Shown: positions 44,479-55,982, numbered from the stretch's first letter. The stretch is 64,000 nucleotides of DNA from Elysia chlorotica (GCA_003991915.1 RQTK01000348.1:302969-366968), one strand, 5' to 3'. Notes: generated by a model not told the origin, from the letters alone. A program made the numbers and translations.

Positions 44479-47109
44479 GACAATGTTGTGAAAAGGGAAC
44501 AACCTGGGGTAGGAGTCGCCAGGCAGTTTTGTCCATTCTGCAGTAACAGCGTCGCTTTCTTGAGCCGGCATTTAACCAGAGTGCATCGGAAGGAACCAGA
44601 TGTGGCCAAAGTTCTCAAACTTCAACCACCCGGTCTCAAAGAGAGCAAATGCACGCCAGAGATGTCCAAGCTGCGATGCTTGGGAAACTTCATGCACAAT
44701 GTCGAGGTACTGCGGGGGAGCCTGGCGGGCGATATCGTAGTCGTGAGGAGATCCTGCGAGGACAGACCGGCGTCAGACTATCTACCGTGCATGTACTGCT
44801 ATGCTTTCATGCTCCCCAGTCGTCTCAGTGACCACGGCGAGGCCTGCGAACTGCGAGACCGCGGCGAGAGGAACGACTACGGGGCACACCAGGCCTTGAG
44901 TAAGTACCTGCTGACCAGCGCCTGTCTGCCCGCTTGGGTCGGCTACTGGTCGCGCCGGGTGTTGGACTCGGTCCTGCCCCTCGTGCCTGGAGACGTCCGT
45001 GATGTGGTCGCCACGGACAGACTGGCTATCCGCTGCGGCGTCGTGCTCGTCGACCGCCTCGGGGAAGGGGAGGCAACCCAGGTGTCCCAGAAGCTGACGA
45101 AGCTAGGCAGGCTCCTCGCGGTCCTTCGGGAAGCCAACCCTGGGAAGAGATACCTGCAGAGCTTCATCTCCGGGGACACGTTTCACATGGTTGTGAACGC
45201 TGCCGAAAAACTCTGCGGAGCGGTCACCGTAGATGACAAAGGGGGGCAAGCCTTCAAGGATCCTTCGTTATGCAGAGGGTTAGGGTTCTTGCTGGCTGTG
45301 GTCGGGAACGTGAAGCGAGGCTGGTCCATTCAGTGCAGGAACATGCGGGGCAGAATGGAGGCGGAGGATTTCCTAGTGTGTTTGGGAAAAGATCCAGCGG
45401 TGGTATTCTCCTCTCGAGCAAATCTAGGCCGAGTGGCTGAAGCGCGACAAGAGAGCCCGTCAAACACTGCTTCGAGTGCAGCTACAGGCAATAGTTCTTC
45501 AGTCACAACCACAGACAGTGCCTTGTCAGTTGAAACTACAGGCAATTTTCCTTCAGATACCACCACAGACGGTGCTATGTCAGTTGAAACTGCAGGCAAT
45601 TTTCCTTCAGATACCACCACAGACGGTGCTTTGTCAGTTGAAACTGTCGGCAATTTTCCTTCAGATACCACCACAGACGGTGCGTTGTCAGTTGAAACTG
45701 TCGGCAATTTTCCTTCAGATACCACCACAGACGGTGCGTTGTCAGTTGAAACTACAGGCAATTTTCCTTCAGATACAACCACAGACACTCCTGCTTCTAG
45801 TGCAATAGCTGGGCCTCCATCTGATAGAGCTGGAGACACTGCCGCAGCTGCCCCAACTCCAGGCACTGCATCCCCTGACACACATACAGAGACTGAAGCT
45901 TCAGCAGTGAGGACAGAGCTTCTACCCGATCCACCAATGGACACTTCTTCCTGTAACAGACACACAGAGATACCCTCACTTCCCTCAAACAGCAACCAAC
46001 CTCCGCCTCATGCAATCACTGACAACAGTAACTTTTCTGAGCTTAGGACAGACTCTACCGAAGTTCCTTCCTCGAACGCCACCGAGGTAGATTTTATTCC
46101 CGTAGGAACACAGGAGTTCTTTCTACAAGAACTCCCAAATACAGTCACCATCGATTCAATTATAAACTCCGACTCTGTTTCTATAGAAGCAAACACAAGC
46201 ACGAAAGTTCCAAACACTGATTCGGTTGGTGTAGGAAGTGTTCCACCTGCAAATGCTTCCGGCAGTGTAGAACATACAGACTCTACCCTCTCTGTAACAG
46301 GTACAACAGACGTTCTGTCAAGCGAGGAGAATCCCTTGACTGAATGTGCGGGTGAAAACGTTTCCCCAGATGCCCCTACAATCCTGAATTCTTGGCTGGC
46401 AAGCTTGAGCACCGCACTAGGAGAAGGGGCTTTAGAATCTGACGCGCTTTCATTGGCTGCCTTGGGAAATAACGTCGAAGCTTCGGATTCTGACTACAGC
46501 ATTGCAGGGCCGGAGGCAGCCCTAGCAGCTACCCTCGCTCAAATCATCTGTAGTGCTGCCAACGTTAGTGCCGAGCATGCAGAAAGTATACCTGCTGCCA
46601 ACTCTGATGCTACTGCGCACTACACAGAAAGTATACCTGCTGCCAACTCTGATGCTACTGCAGAACACACAGAAAGTATACCTGCTGCCAACTCTGATGC
46701 TACTGCGCACTACACAGAAAGTATACCTGCTGCTAACTCTGATGCTACTGTGGAACACACAGAAAGTATACCTGCTGCCAACTCTGATGCTACTGCGGAT
46801 CACACAGAAAGTATACCTGCTACTGCGGAACACACCGAAAGTATACCTTCTACTGCGGAACACACAGAAAGTATACCTGCTGCCAACTCTGATGCTACTG
46901 AACACACAGAAAGTATACCTGCTGCCAACTCTGATGCTACTGCGGAACACACAGAAAGTATACCTGCTGCCAACTCTGATGCTACTGTGCACTTCACAGA
47001 GAGTGCACCTGCTACAAGTATGACAGCTACATTACCAAAAGTCTGTCACAAGAGGAAGCATCCCCGGTCATCTCTCAGTAGTTTGCACGGAGACGACTCG
47101 GAAGCCTCA
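44479..47109 (+). CDS. Seven-module protein, module 6 exon (longest)
   Basis: TTTTTTTCAG| and |GTATGT bound 877 codons, phase 0-0. Finger 1 is FCPFC..LSRHLTRVH and finger 2 is CMYCYAF..LSDHGEAC. The core has TSACLPAWVGYWSRRVLDS, LAIRCGVVLVDRLGEG, LGRLLAVLREANPGKRY, QSFISGDTFHMVVNAAEKL, and GLGFLLAVVGNVKRGWSIQ..EAEDFLVCL. The linker of about 580 residues is Ser/Thr/Ala/Asp-rich and has two separate tandem repeat blocks with unrelated units. A basic stretch (KVCHKRKHPRSS) near the end may be a nuclear signal. The linker composition looks like a long disordered spacer. Confidence 0.88.
45475..45790 (+). repeat. Coding repeats in module-6 linker, 60 bp
   Basis: About five units containing GGCAATTTTCCTTCAGATAC encode (T/V)GNFPSDTTTDGALSVET. 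The units are nearly identical, so the expansion is recent. Confidence 0.95.
46560..47015 (+). repeat. Coding repeats in module-6 linker, 45 bp
   Basis: About ten units, ACAGAAAGTATACCTGCTGC then CAACTCTGATGCTACTG, encode TESIPAANSDATAEH. Some units have a deletion of 24-27 bp, always in frame. Confidence 0.95.
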
Positions 47110-47219
47110 GTATGTATATAAAGATAATGCGTGTATATATATAGACATAACAAATTTCTCTCCATAGCCCGTGGAAATTTGTTCTGACCCATATTGAAAC
47201 AAGTGTTTGCAATGTTAAC

Positions 47220-47350
47220 TATTTTGGATGTGTCCCAAAACTAAAGTCTGACAATATTAACTGCTGCCACAAATAGACAGCGCAGGGATATCATGAATCC
47301 TGTCTGAGAGAGTTGCATTATACTGATACACACCCAACAGTAGGGGACAA
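47220..47350 (-). mobile_element. SINE body, old minus-strand copy
   Basis: AAGTCTGACAATATTAACTG, GCAGGGATATCATGAATCCT and GCATTATACTGATACACACC match the reverse complement of the SINE body with substitutions. Confidence 0.55.
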
Positions 47351-47569
47351 TATGGGACAAATATATTTATGATTGCCAGTAGATAAGGCTTCCTCTTCTG
47401 AACATATATATAAAATACATTTTTCTATGTAAAATGCAAATGATATAAGCTTTTGCTTATGTTATGGGATTTTAAAGCTTAAGTATCGAGAGCTTCAATA
47501 TTGGCCAGTTGAATATGCTCCCATATGAAGAAGCTACACAGATATTAGACTGTTAGCCTCGTGGCTATT

Positions 47570-47600
<31 letters not shown>

Positions 47601-47626
47601 CCCTTACTCTCTTTTCTCTCTGTCTC

Positions 47627-47672
<46 letters not shown>

Positions 47673-47675
<3 letters not shown>

Positions 47676-47916
47676 AGCCCGGGGGTAGAACGTCGGCTTC
47701 AGATGCAGGAGGTCCGAGTTCGAGCCCTGGCGATTTTGCTCTCTATGGTTGGGTCAGTGTTTGTTTAATGTAACGGGTTGAGACAGGAGTAATGGTATCC
47801 CCGTCCTGTCTCATATGTAGCAGCACATAGAATTGTCAGATGTCAGTCTTGGGGCCCGTCCACAATACAGCCTATATAGTGCTGATGTTGGACGTTAAAA
47901 CCAACTCAACTCAACT
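47673..47916 (+). mobile_element. tRNA-derived SINE, older full-length copy
   Basis: The head GATAGCCCGGGGGTAGAACG, B box GAGTTCGAGCCC, body with AGACAGGAGTAATGGTATCC, and tail ACGTTAAAACCAACTCAACT are all present. It sits directly after a (CT)n tract. The tail variant ACTCAACT is shared with the copies at 21963 and 24597. Confidence 0.85.
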
Positions 47917-48313
47917 GTGGCATACATTTTGGTTTCGGAAGCATTTCCTGAACTTTTTCTGCCTCTTTAAGTTTGTTGCAACTTCTGGGCACGTATAATA
48001 GAGTCTTAGTCTTACATCTTAGCCTTGAATGCGCAGCACAAAGACTGAATGAATGGCCGTAGAACTAGAAGTAGCACCTTTATAAATTTGTCTTATAAAA
48101 AAAACTCATTCTTGCATAGCGGTTTTAGTGATTTTGTCGACTATAATGGCTTTCCCATGAAACTTCACCCTAGTCTTTTTTTAAGTTCGCAAAAATTATT
48201 TGAGAATGATTTTTATGAGCATGACAACTTAGTTGTAGTTTTGAAATTTATTTGCTCACTATTGAGTAGTCATTTATATTTTAAGCATTTTGTTTTCTTT
48301 CTTTTTTCTTTAG

Positions 48314-49717
48314 ATAAAAACCATAAAGGTGGAAAAGCGAGAAGTCAAAGAGAAGCATTGCTGTTACTTCTGCAATCTGCTTTGTTACAAGCTGGAAAGG
48401 CATTTTAAGACATTACACCACAAAGAGCCACAAGTTGTGAAGTTCCTCTCAGTCAAGGACTCAGACCCCGAACTCTACTGTTATGAATTCCAGAGGCTGA
48501 AGGGTTTGGGGGATTTCCAACACAACATCGCCATGCTTCAGGCAGGCCGATCGGATATCATCGTCATCAAAAGGGCTTCGACGGATAGACTGCTGTCCTC
48601 ATTCCTGCCGTGCCTGTACTGTTTCAGGTTTTACTCCTGCGATAACCTGATACACCACGCCAAAGTTTGCCACGGCGGCGCCGGTTCCGGCCAGTTCTTC
48701 AAGAACGTCAAGCAGAACCGCTACATGCTGGGGGGCGCCTGTCTCAGCGAGATGGAGGAGCGCTGGGAGGCGGAGCTCAGAGCCCACATCCTCCCTCTCA
48801 TGGCGCACAGCGGCCTGTACAGTGTTGTGCTCGGTGACAGCCTTGTCATGCGTGTCGGGGAGGTCCTAGTCAAGGAGAATCGCGGGAGGAGCACCGCAAA
48901 CTCCTACACAGTCGCGGAGAAACTGAGGGAGCTGGGCAGGCTTATTTTGATTCTGCAACAAACGAGCGCCTCGAAGAATGATCTTAGCTGTTTTATTACT
49001 GAGGAGGGTTTCAGCCAGGTTCAGAAGGCTGTGAAGCAGCTTGTCGGAGGGAAAAGGAGAGTCAATGGAAACAGAGCTGTGCATGCATCACTCAAGGGGC
49101 AGAAAACTGCGTTTTTACTCGGCCTCGTGGCAAACGTGAAGCTAGGATGGGCCATACAGCGCAGGGACAAGCAAGACCAACAAGACGCGGAGAGATTTTT
49201 CGCTTGTTTAGAGCGGGACTGGTCAAAGGTTGCCTCTTTTCGGACTCGACGGACAACACACTCTTCTACCCAAGGAGATAATTTGTTTCATTCAAATAAA
49301 GCTGAAAGTCATGCTGCCTTGCCGACGAGGCGTTTGAGATCCAGAGGGAATAGTTCGGACACAAATTATGTGACAAGCTCGGAGCCGCCTCACAGGGACG
49401 CTGATGAAGGCTCCGCCTCTCGAAACAGGAACAGGAAGCGGCTGAGATCTGAGGCCAACGACGACGAGAGTGGGGAGGAATCCTATGGAGAGAAGAGTAA
49501 AGTTCGGAAGCGAACCCACACTGAGCGGAGGAAGTGGACCGCCAAGGAGCTTTCTATCATCAAAACGAAGTTTGCCGAGTTCTTGAACGGGGACTTCTAC
49601 CCCACGGGCTCTGCTCTCAAGGAGATCATCGCCGATAACCCGTGCCTGACGGACAGGACTGTGGCTCAGATCAGATCCAAGCTGCAGCACCTGAAGCGGG
49701 AGGCCTCAGACGTGTAG
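48314..49717 (+). CDS. Seven-module protein, module 7 exon with Myb/SANT-like tail and stop
   Basis: TTTTTTCTTTAG| opens in phase 0 and the TAG stop is at 49715-49717, 467 codons. Finger 1 is CYFC..LERHFKTLH and finger 2 is CLYCFRF..LIHHAKVC. The core has GGACLSEMEERWEAELRAH, LVMRVGEVLVKENRGR, LGRLILILQQTS, SCFITEEGFSQVQKAVKQL, and AFLLGLVANVKLGWAIQ..QDAERFFACL. A basic linker (RNRNRKRLRSE, KVRKRTHTERRKW) leads into a tail domain of about 60 residues (RKWTAKELSIIKTKFAEFL, then LTDRTVAQIRSKLQHLKRE) with the spacing of a Myb/SANT-type three-helix unit. Only this exon has it. An IKVE sumoylation-like site lies near the start. It is the terminal exon and likely carries a DNA-binding end. Confidence 0.9.
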   Translation: MKTIKVEKREVKEKHCCYFCNLLCYKLERHFKTLHHKEPQVVKFLSVKDSDPELYCYEFQRLKGLGDFQHNIAMLQAGRSDIIVIKRASTDRLLSSFLPCLYCFRFYSCDNLIHHAKVCHGGAGSGQFFKNVKQNRYMLGGACLSEMEERWEAELRAHILPLMAHSGLYSVVLGDSLVMRVGEVLVKENRGRSTANSYTVAEKLRELGRLILILQQTSASKNDLSCFITEEGFSQVQKAVKQLVGGKRRVNGNRAVHASLKGQKTAFLLGLVANVKLGWAIQRRDKQDQQDAERFFACLERDWSKVASFRTRRTTHSSTQGDNLFHSNKAESHAALPTRRLRSRGNSSDTNYVTSSEPPHRDADEGSASRNRNRKRLRSEANDDESGEESYGEKSKVRKRTHTERRKWTAKELSIIKTKFAEFLNGDFYPTGSALKEIIADNPCLTDRTVAQIRSKLQHLKREASDV

Positions 49718-51430
49718 ACACAGGGGTTTTAGTTATAACAGAACTGTAAGCACAGCGTTGTATAATAACATGTAAATGTGTATCTGTATTTTTTCATTTC
49801 TTTTTTAAGTTTCTCAAATGAGATTCAAAAAATTGTTTGCTATGGAAGTACATGCACCAGTATCAAAATGTTTTGATTAACATATGCGATCATAGTTTAG
49901 GAAGGGATGAAAGATATGGTGACCATATGCTCACAATGCCTTTTGTTTGGAAGAATCAGGAACTTTACTCTTGGTTATCCCAACGCTCTGCCAATGAGAC
50001 TGAGAGAGGGAGGGACAGAGGGGACTTGGGGTGAGGGAGCGGGGGAGAGATGTTTTGTTTTCATTTAAGTTCATATATGTTTTGGTTTTGTGTATTTTGA
50101 AGTTTTTGTTGGGGTTTTTTTTGTGTTTTTTTAGGGAGGTTCCGGCGAAAAAGGGATGTCCAGTTTAAGAGAAAAAACCTTAATGATTGAACCAAAGCAT
50201 TTGTAATCCCTTGTGGACTAATAACTGTTTTTATTTCTTTTTTGTTATTGACAAAAACATTTTTGTATTTGACAGACTTTATTTTATGCATTGGTAAGTC
50301 AATTGTTCTTTGCATGGCTGAAAACTAATAGACACACACATTTTTTTTTCATGTGAAAAAATCGCCTTCAAGAAAATTAACATTTGTTTATATTTTTTAT
50401 TCAAGTAGCAATTTGTATAAGTGTATTTGTTAACATGAGTATTGCATTGAAACTTCCTTTGCTAGATCTTGGTACCTTATATTTCTTGCTACATGTCCGA
50501 CTTTAAATTTTTAATTTACAAAATTTTTTTTTTTATCAACTATGGACCCTGATAAAGTACATGACTATATTTTTTTTAGCTTTTTTGTAGTGTGTTTTTT
50601 AAATGATGTGTTCTTGTTTTTGTTGGTGTTTTTGTGTGTTATTTTTATATTTAAAAAAAAACAGTGCTTTTTTATGGAATAGTTTCAAAAGTTTTAAGCC
50701 TTTTTTCTCATTACATTCCAGCAAAGTAAAAATTGGTTAGAACGAAATAGTATTGACAGGATATAATGATTATTATACTTTCATATCATACGTTTTTGAT
50801 TCTACTTGTATTTTTTTAATGTAGATTTAGTGTTCACAGTTTGACTGCATACTAAAGTTCTTTTTGGTTATACTATTCTTGATTAACTGGACCAAGTAAG
50901 CATAAGAATTTTTAAGTTGAGGAAAACAATTTGTGGGTTTTTTTTTGTTTTTTTTTGTTGCCATAGACCGAGTTACATCATAACTCATAATACTTGTTAT
51001 GTTGTGGGACATGTTTTATGTTATAACCAAGACTAAGAATTTATATTCTTGTAAAATATGAATTTTTGTAAACCTCAATTATTGTAATGTATATGAGCAT
51101 ACTTTTATCCATTCAATTTCTTTGCGTTTCCTTTTTGTTCAGTTTCTTCTATTAGGTGAGAAAATGAAAGGAAAATAATTTCAAATTAATATTCGAGTTT
51201 TCAAAAAGTTATGATTTAATTATACTTTTTGAGATTTTATTCCTTATATTTGTATTAATTTGTTCATTTGAAAATACGCCTTGTTATTGTGTATACAAAC
51301 TGACATTTTTCACAATTTAAAGTCTTCAGATTCTATCTATCTGTATTTAAAACATTGCACACTCTTTTAAAATACTGTTATTGATATGTCATCTTTAATT
51401 GGTGTGTGATTTAAACCAATAAATATGCAA
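49718..51430 (+). other. Probable 3' UTR of the seven-module gene
   Basis: AT-rich sequence without open frames of note. The first clear AATAAA is at 51418-51423, followed by a T/G-rich stretch (GTTGTTTACTTCCAACTTATATGTGG region). A 3' UTR of about 1.7 kb is plausible but not proven. Confidence 0.45.
51418..51423 (+). terminator. Candidate polyadenylation signal
   Basis: AATAAA followed within 30 bp by TG-rich sequence. Confidence 0.4.
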
Positions 51431-53416
51431 AGCTGTTGTTTACTTCCAACTTATATGTGGTTGGTGTTTGGATTGCATGAAATCAAGAAAACAAATAGAC
51501 AGTCTAGAAACAATATGAATACAACTTCAAATAGTTTTTTAAGGTGAAAAAAAAGTTTTTATAAAAAAGAAAAGCGTCAAAAGGTGCCATTTCTGAACAG
51601 TTCATTATTTTTCGGGGGCGTATAACTAATTAAATATTCGAGATTTTCTAATAGAAATATAGCTTGTATTCTGAGGAGACAACTATAGATAGCATTTGGT
51701 CATGAGTTTAACCATTTTTTTTAATTGAAAAAAATTATTTCCTAATTTAGACCTAAAATCTGAGGAACGTTAGTGAAAATCTACATAGGCACTTCTTTGA
51801 ACACTTGCTCAGGCGTGTGTAAGCACTACTTTATAAAACAAAATTGTTCTGTGGTTAGATTAGATGTTGGGGAATGTTTTGGAATCATAAAGAAATTAAA
51901 ACATGCAGGTTTTCATATTATTTTTGCGAAACAAAAATGGTCAGTCCAACATGACTACAGATGTCACACATCAAGTGTGCTTTGTCGTGTTGATATCTAT
52001 ATCATCTTGTGGGCTAGGTGTTAAGAAGGTTAAAACTAGTTTATTGGTGAGCCTAATACTATACTGTAAGCTTAGAAAGAATTTTTCATAGCCCCAAATT
52101 CTTTCCAGAACGAAAAAAAGAGTGTAGGTGTCACAAAATCACACCAGACACACAGTTCGCCTGTAGATCTATAGTTGCTTTGTAATATTTACCTTCCACT
52201 TTCTTAACAAACAGAAGAGCAGTCCTGAACATTGGGATTCTCTACTTTCACTTTCTATTTGGCTTTGTGCAAGAAAAAGTAGGCTCTATGGGAGTGTCAC
52301 GCTAATTTTTCATGTCACGTCAGACTACATCTAGATCACATCAGACACTTGAATTGGGATTTTAATATAATTTCATGTGTTTAAATGATTACTAACTTGT
52401 GTTAACTGATTTAGATGTTTTATAGAGGTCATAGGTAGGCCTACATCAGTTGTAGTTTCTTGGAATCTAGCGTTCTGGTTTGTGACAAAGATGTCCACAT
52501 AGTTACATCAATCAGACATTATACCTAATTGGAAAATATGATAAAATGCAATACATGCATATATTTATCAAGTAAATGGCTAAAGTTCTTTTAAATATTC
52601 CATAGGAATTTCTTTGCTTAATTAATTTTTCTCTTAAAATATTTCTAAAAAATTGTTTCATGGATGTCTGAAGTGTGTATTAACCTATAAGTAACATCAG
52701 ACAATAAATTTCTTAAAATAAAATAAGTGCAATAATTTGTATGCCTCTCAATTAGATTAAGCTTTAATACATGAATGTTATAGTAAATATTTTTAAAATA
52801 TTGGGTAATTTTCAGACTGTTTTTGTAATTGGGTTGTAAAGTGTCTGACGTGATGTTGTTGTTGTTTTTGTTTTATTTATCTGGACCTAGAGTATTCATT
52901 TTAGTTGTAAATCAGTTAAACATGTTAATTATTACTGCAGAAACCTTTGTTTAGAAGTTTGTGACAGTTTGGAAAAAGAGAAAAAATTCAAATTAGTCAT
53001 AGAAAATATCTGATGTGACATGTCACACAATAATTTTATGAAGATGCTGTAACAAAATTATGTTTTCGACTTCAAAATTTTCTTTGGTACATAAAGCATC
53101 AATATCTCGATTAATTTGTATTGTTTTTTTTTTTTTAATTTATAGATGTATGTCCATTATTGAGATTTTTTTTAAATTAACACGTTTGACATGTCACAAC
53201 AGACACTTCTTCCAAGTCATAATAAAAACGGTATAAATTTGCCCAAAAAAAATAAGACACTCTACTAATTACTATGTTCCCAACCATAAAAAAAACCCAA
53301 ACAAAACAAAAAATTACTAAAGTCCCAATCTTCATGCCAGAAATCATTCAAAATTAATTTATGCATATCTAAAATATAGACCTCCCTCTGTCCCCTTTTC
53401 AATTTTGCTTACGTAC
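51431..53416. other. AT-rich intergenic stretch
   Basis: No gene, RNA or repeat family is recognised. Several TGACATGTCACA-like short palindromes occur (near 53020 and 53190) without clear meaning. Confidence 0.5.
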
Positions 53417-53444
53417 ACACAGTGGAGAGTACTAAATAAGCAGT

Positions 53445-53695
53445 GGGGGGCGCGGTGGTCCAGGGGTAGAACATCGGCTTCCGACGCAAAAGGTTCCGAG
53501 TTCGAATCCTGGCTGTTGCGTTCCCTACTGGTTGGGTCGGTGTCAGTATAATATGACCGGCTGAGACAGGAGTCATGGTATCCCCGCCCTGTCTCGTCTG
53601 TGGCAGCACATAAAATTGTCAGACGTGCGTCTTGGGGCCCGTCCACAATATATCCTATATAGTGCTGCTGTTGGACGTTAAACCAACCCAACCCA
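53445..53695 (+). mobile_element. tRNA-derived SINE, full-length, perfect 28-bp TSD
   Basis: This is the best-preserved copy: head GGGGGCGCGGTGGTCCAGGG, B box GAGTTCGAATCC, body, tail AAACCAACCCAACCC. The target duplication starts ACACAGTGGAGAGTACTAAA and is identical over 28 bp at 53417-53444 and 53696-53723. It is recently inserted. Confidence 0.95.
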
Positions 53696-54130
53696 ACACA
53701 GTGGAGAGTACTAAATAAGCAGTTTGGCCTACAAAAGAACTGGAAGTTCTTACAGAACGCGGAAAAATAACAAACAAAAAATAAACAAAAACAGACTGAA
53801 TAGAGCTGTAAAATAATTGTAATTTTAAAAAGAATCCTTAACAACGTGCAGGCTACATGAGCGAATTTAATAATTAATACATCAGATATGCATGTACAAA
53901 TATAATTATTGTGGTCTTTATATGGGAGCAGGCAATGATTAAAACGTAGCAATCATACAACATTGCAGGCTTGGCTGTCCACACGATGATTAACAGAATG
54001 GCATTGACAAGTCGTCTAGGCATGGACTATTTCGATCGCTTATTCAAGTAATAGGCTTCGTAAGTCTAGTTTTGAGCTAGGAAAAGGAGTGTGCCACAGA
54101 TGTCTACTAATAGCACTAGATCGCTCAGAA

Positions 54131-54312
54131 AAATGGCGGCCTCTCTTCGCGGCATATCAGCGCGCGAGCTCGCGGTGCTATTAATAGACACCATGTGGGT
54201 TGTGCAGATTTCCTTAGGCCTACCTATCGTCTTTGATTTCGATTTGACTAGTAGGAGCCCCAATTTCGCAAGTCGTCGATTAACTCAGTGGACCAATCGT
54301 TCATTGGACATT
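54131..54312. promoter_or_regulatory. Possible promoter-like GC island
   Basis: AAAATGGCGGCC (YY1-like) at about 54130-54141, CpG-containing GCGCGCGAGCTCGCGG, and CCAAT motifs in both orientations near 54292 and 54304 stand out from AT-rich surroundings. A 79-codon plus frame and a 65-codon minus frame cross it without recognisable domains. It could be a promoter or an unannotated first exon. Confidence 0.2.
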
Positions 54313-54339
54313 AGTATGGGCGTTAAATAAAAACACAAG

Positions 54340-55221
54340 TGACAGCAAAACATTCAAATTTCAACATGATACATGTAGCAGGAAAATGACTATGAAATAT
54401 TTTGCATTTAATTATGATTATAAATTTAGGTAAGGAAGAAGTATAAAATTGTATAAACTTTGTACAATGATGAGTACAAAAAAAGATATACAAAGCATCT
54501 ATAGTATGCTTCTGGGTGTGTATTTTATAATACACTGGGTAAAAAAAGATAAGAAGTTACATCCTTACAAGGCATCATGAACTTATAAAGTGGAGAAAGC
54601 ACATATAAATTTGATGTTTAAATGTGGCGCATTGAAAAGTAGCGATAACTGTAAACATAATACTTAATAGAGGATGTGCTTCACAAAAGACAAAGAGAGT
54701 TATCGTTCTTAAAATTTCCCACAACACTAACACTAATACTAACACTCATATACAAGTTCTAAGCTAATAGCAGAAGTAAAGAGAGTTTGGCTAGTTTCAA
54801 GTAATTTGTATTGCTATTAGCAATGTGGACCTCGAGATCTACTCCGCATCTAGACCCTTGAAAATATCTAGATCTAGAATGGCTCTATTTAGAGAAGAGA
54901 TTTTAACTGAATCTGGGATCTGTCGAGATAGATCTATAATAGGCATATATAGTTTTTGGCTAGATCTGTTTTTGTTGAAACTATCTAAACCACATCAAGT
55001 TTCTTTTAAATCTATTCAGTCTAGATCTAGTTTAATTTACTGGTCTTAGTGTTGTTTACCATAGAGAGATCCGGTGAAAATGTAGTCATGTAGGCCTACC
55101 TTAAAAAAAATGCTTTGTGAAACTTGTAATACAAATTGTGAACTTAACGCCATTTCCACATCTAGATTCTAGAATCTAGTTGATAAAAAGTGCGAATAGA
55201 TCTAAACAAATGTTATTTAAA
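54340..55221. other. AT-rich stretch, nothing recognised
   Basis: Clusters of TCTAGATC occur near 54835-55030 and 55150-55200. No gene is supported. Confidence 0.4.
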
Positions 55222-55728
55222 TCAAAGATAGTTCTAACTTTAAAAAAATTCTAATAATTATACCTCCAAATATAATAAACTAAGTCTATGAAGATTGAAC
55301 AAATGGTTTGAACATTACAGATGTGATCAATTTCATCATGAAATAAATAAATTCAGAGAAAACAGTTAACATTTTTTATGAAGTATTCATTTTTACGGAA
55401 GTTGTCTTGTGTTTATATAAAAAAACACATTAAAAAACCTGTACAGATTATTCACGTCCTTTTTTCTTCTTCTTACAAAGATAGTTCTAACTTCAAAAAA
55501 TTCTAATACACCTCCAGTTATATAATAAACTAAGTCTATGTAAATTAAACAAAAATGGTTTGATCATTACAAATTAATGTGATCAATTCAATCATGAAAT
55601 AAATAAATTTAGAGAAAAATAATAGTACAGATTTGTATGAAGCATTCATTTTTTACGGGAATTATCTCGTGTTTATATTTATATATAAAAACTGTACAGA
55701 ATTATTTACGTCCTTTTTTTCTTCTTTT
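55222..55728. repeat. About 250-bp tandem duplication
   Basis: The unit from AAAGATAGTTCTAACTT to TACGTCCTTTTTTCTTC at about 55222-55475 is repeated at about 55479-55728 with moderate divergence and small indels. Confidence 0.85.
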
Positions 55729-55743
55729 GTATGCTTTTGTATT

Positions 55744-55746
55744 ACC

Positions 55747-55820
<74 letters not shown>

Positions 55821-55821
55821 G
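55744..55821. repeat. (TC)n and (AC)n microsatellite
   Basis: About 30 TC units are followed by (AC)n. Confidence 0.95.
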
Positions 55822-55982
55822 TGTTATTTTTAAGTGCCTCTTTTCTAGGATCGTGTTACAAAATTACAAAACTCGACTACAACAAATTTAATCTAGGGAA
55901 TGCTAAGAGAGGAACTTCAGCTTTTAAATAAACTTTATGTGATTCATACAATTTTGGTCATCGTGTTATTTCAATAAAGAGA

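Larger units (their letters stand above)
47110..48313. other. Intron with SINE copies and (CT)n
   Basis: It contains an old minus-strand SINE at 47220-47350, a (CT)n tract at 47565-47672 and a plus-strand SINE at 47673-47916. It ends in TTTTTTCTTTAG|. Confidence 0.7.

Noticed and set aside
28463..49717. Seven separate intronless zinc-finger genes
   Set aside because: Internal units lack their own start codons in good position (module 5 only by chance), lack real stops, and are bounded by consensus acceptors and donors in matching phase.
53445..53520. Functional tRNA gene
   Set aside because: The tRNA-like head lacks a good acceptor stem and is followed by a conserved SINE body shared with many other copies.
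54091..54330. 79-codon plus-strand gene
   Set aside because: No domain, weak start context and no splice partner; the region is better described as a GC-richer, promoter-like patch.
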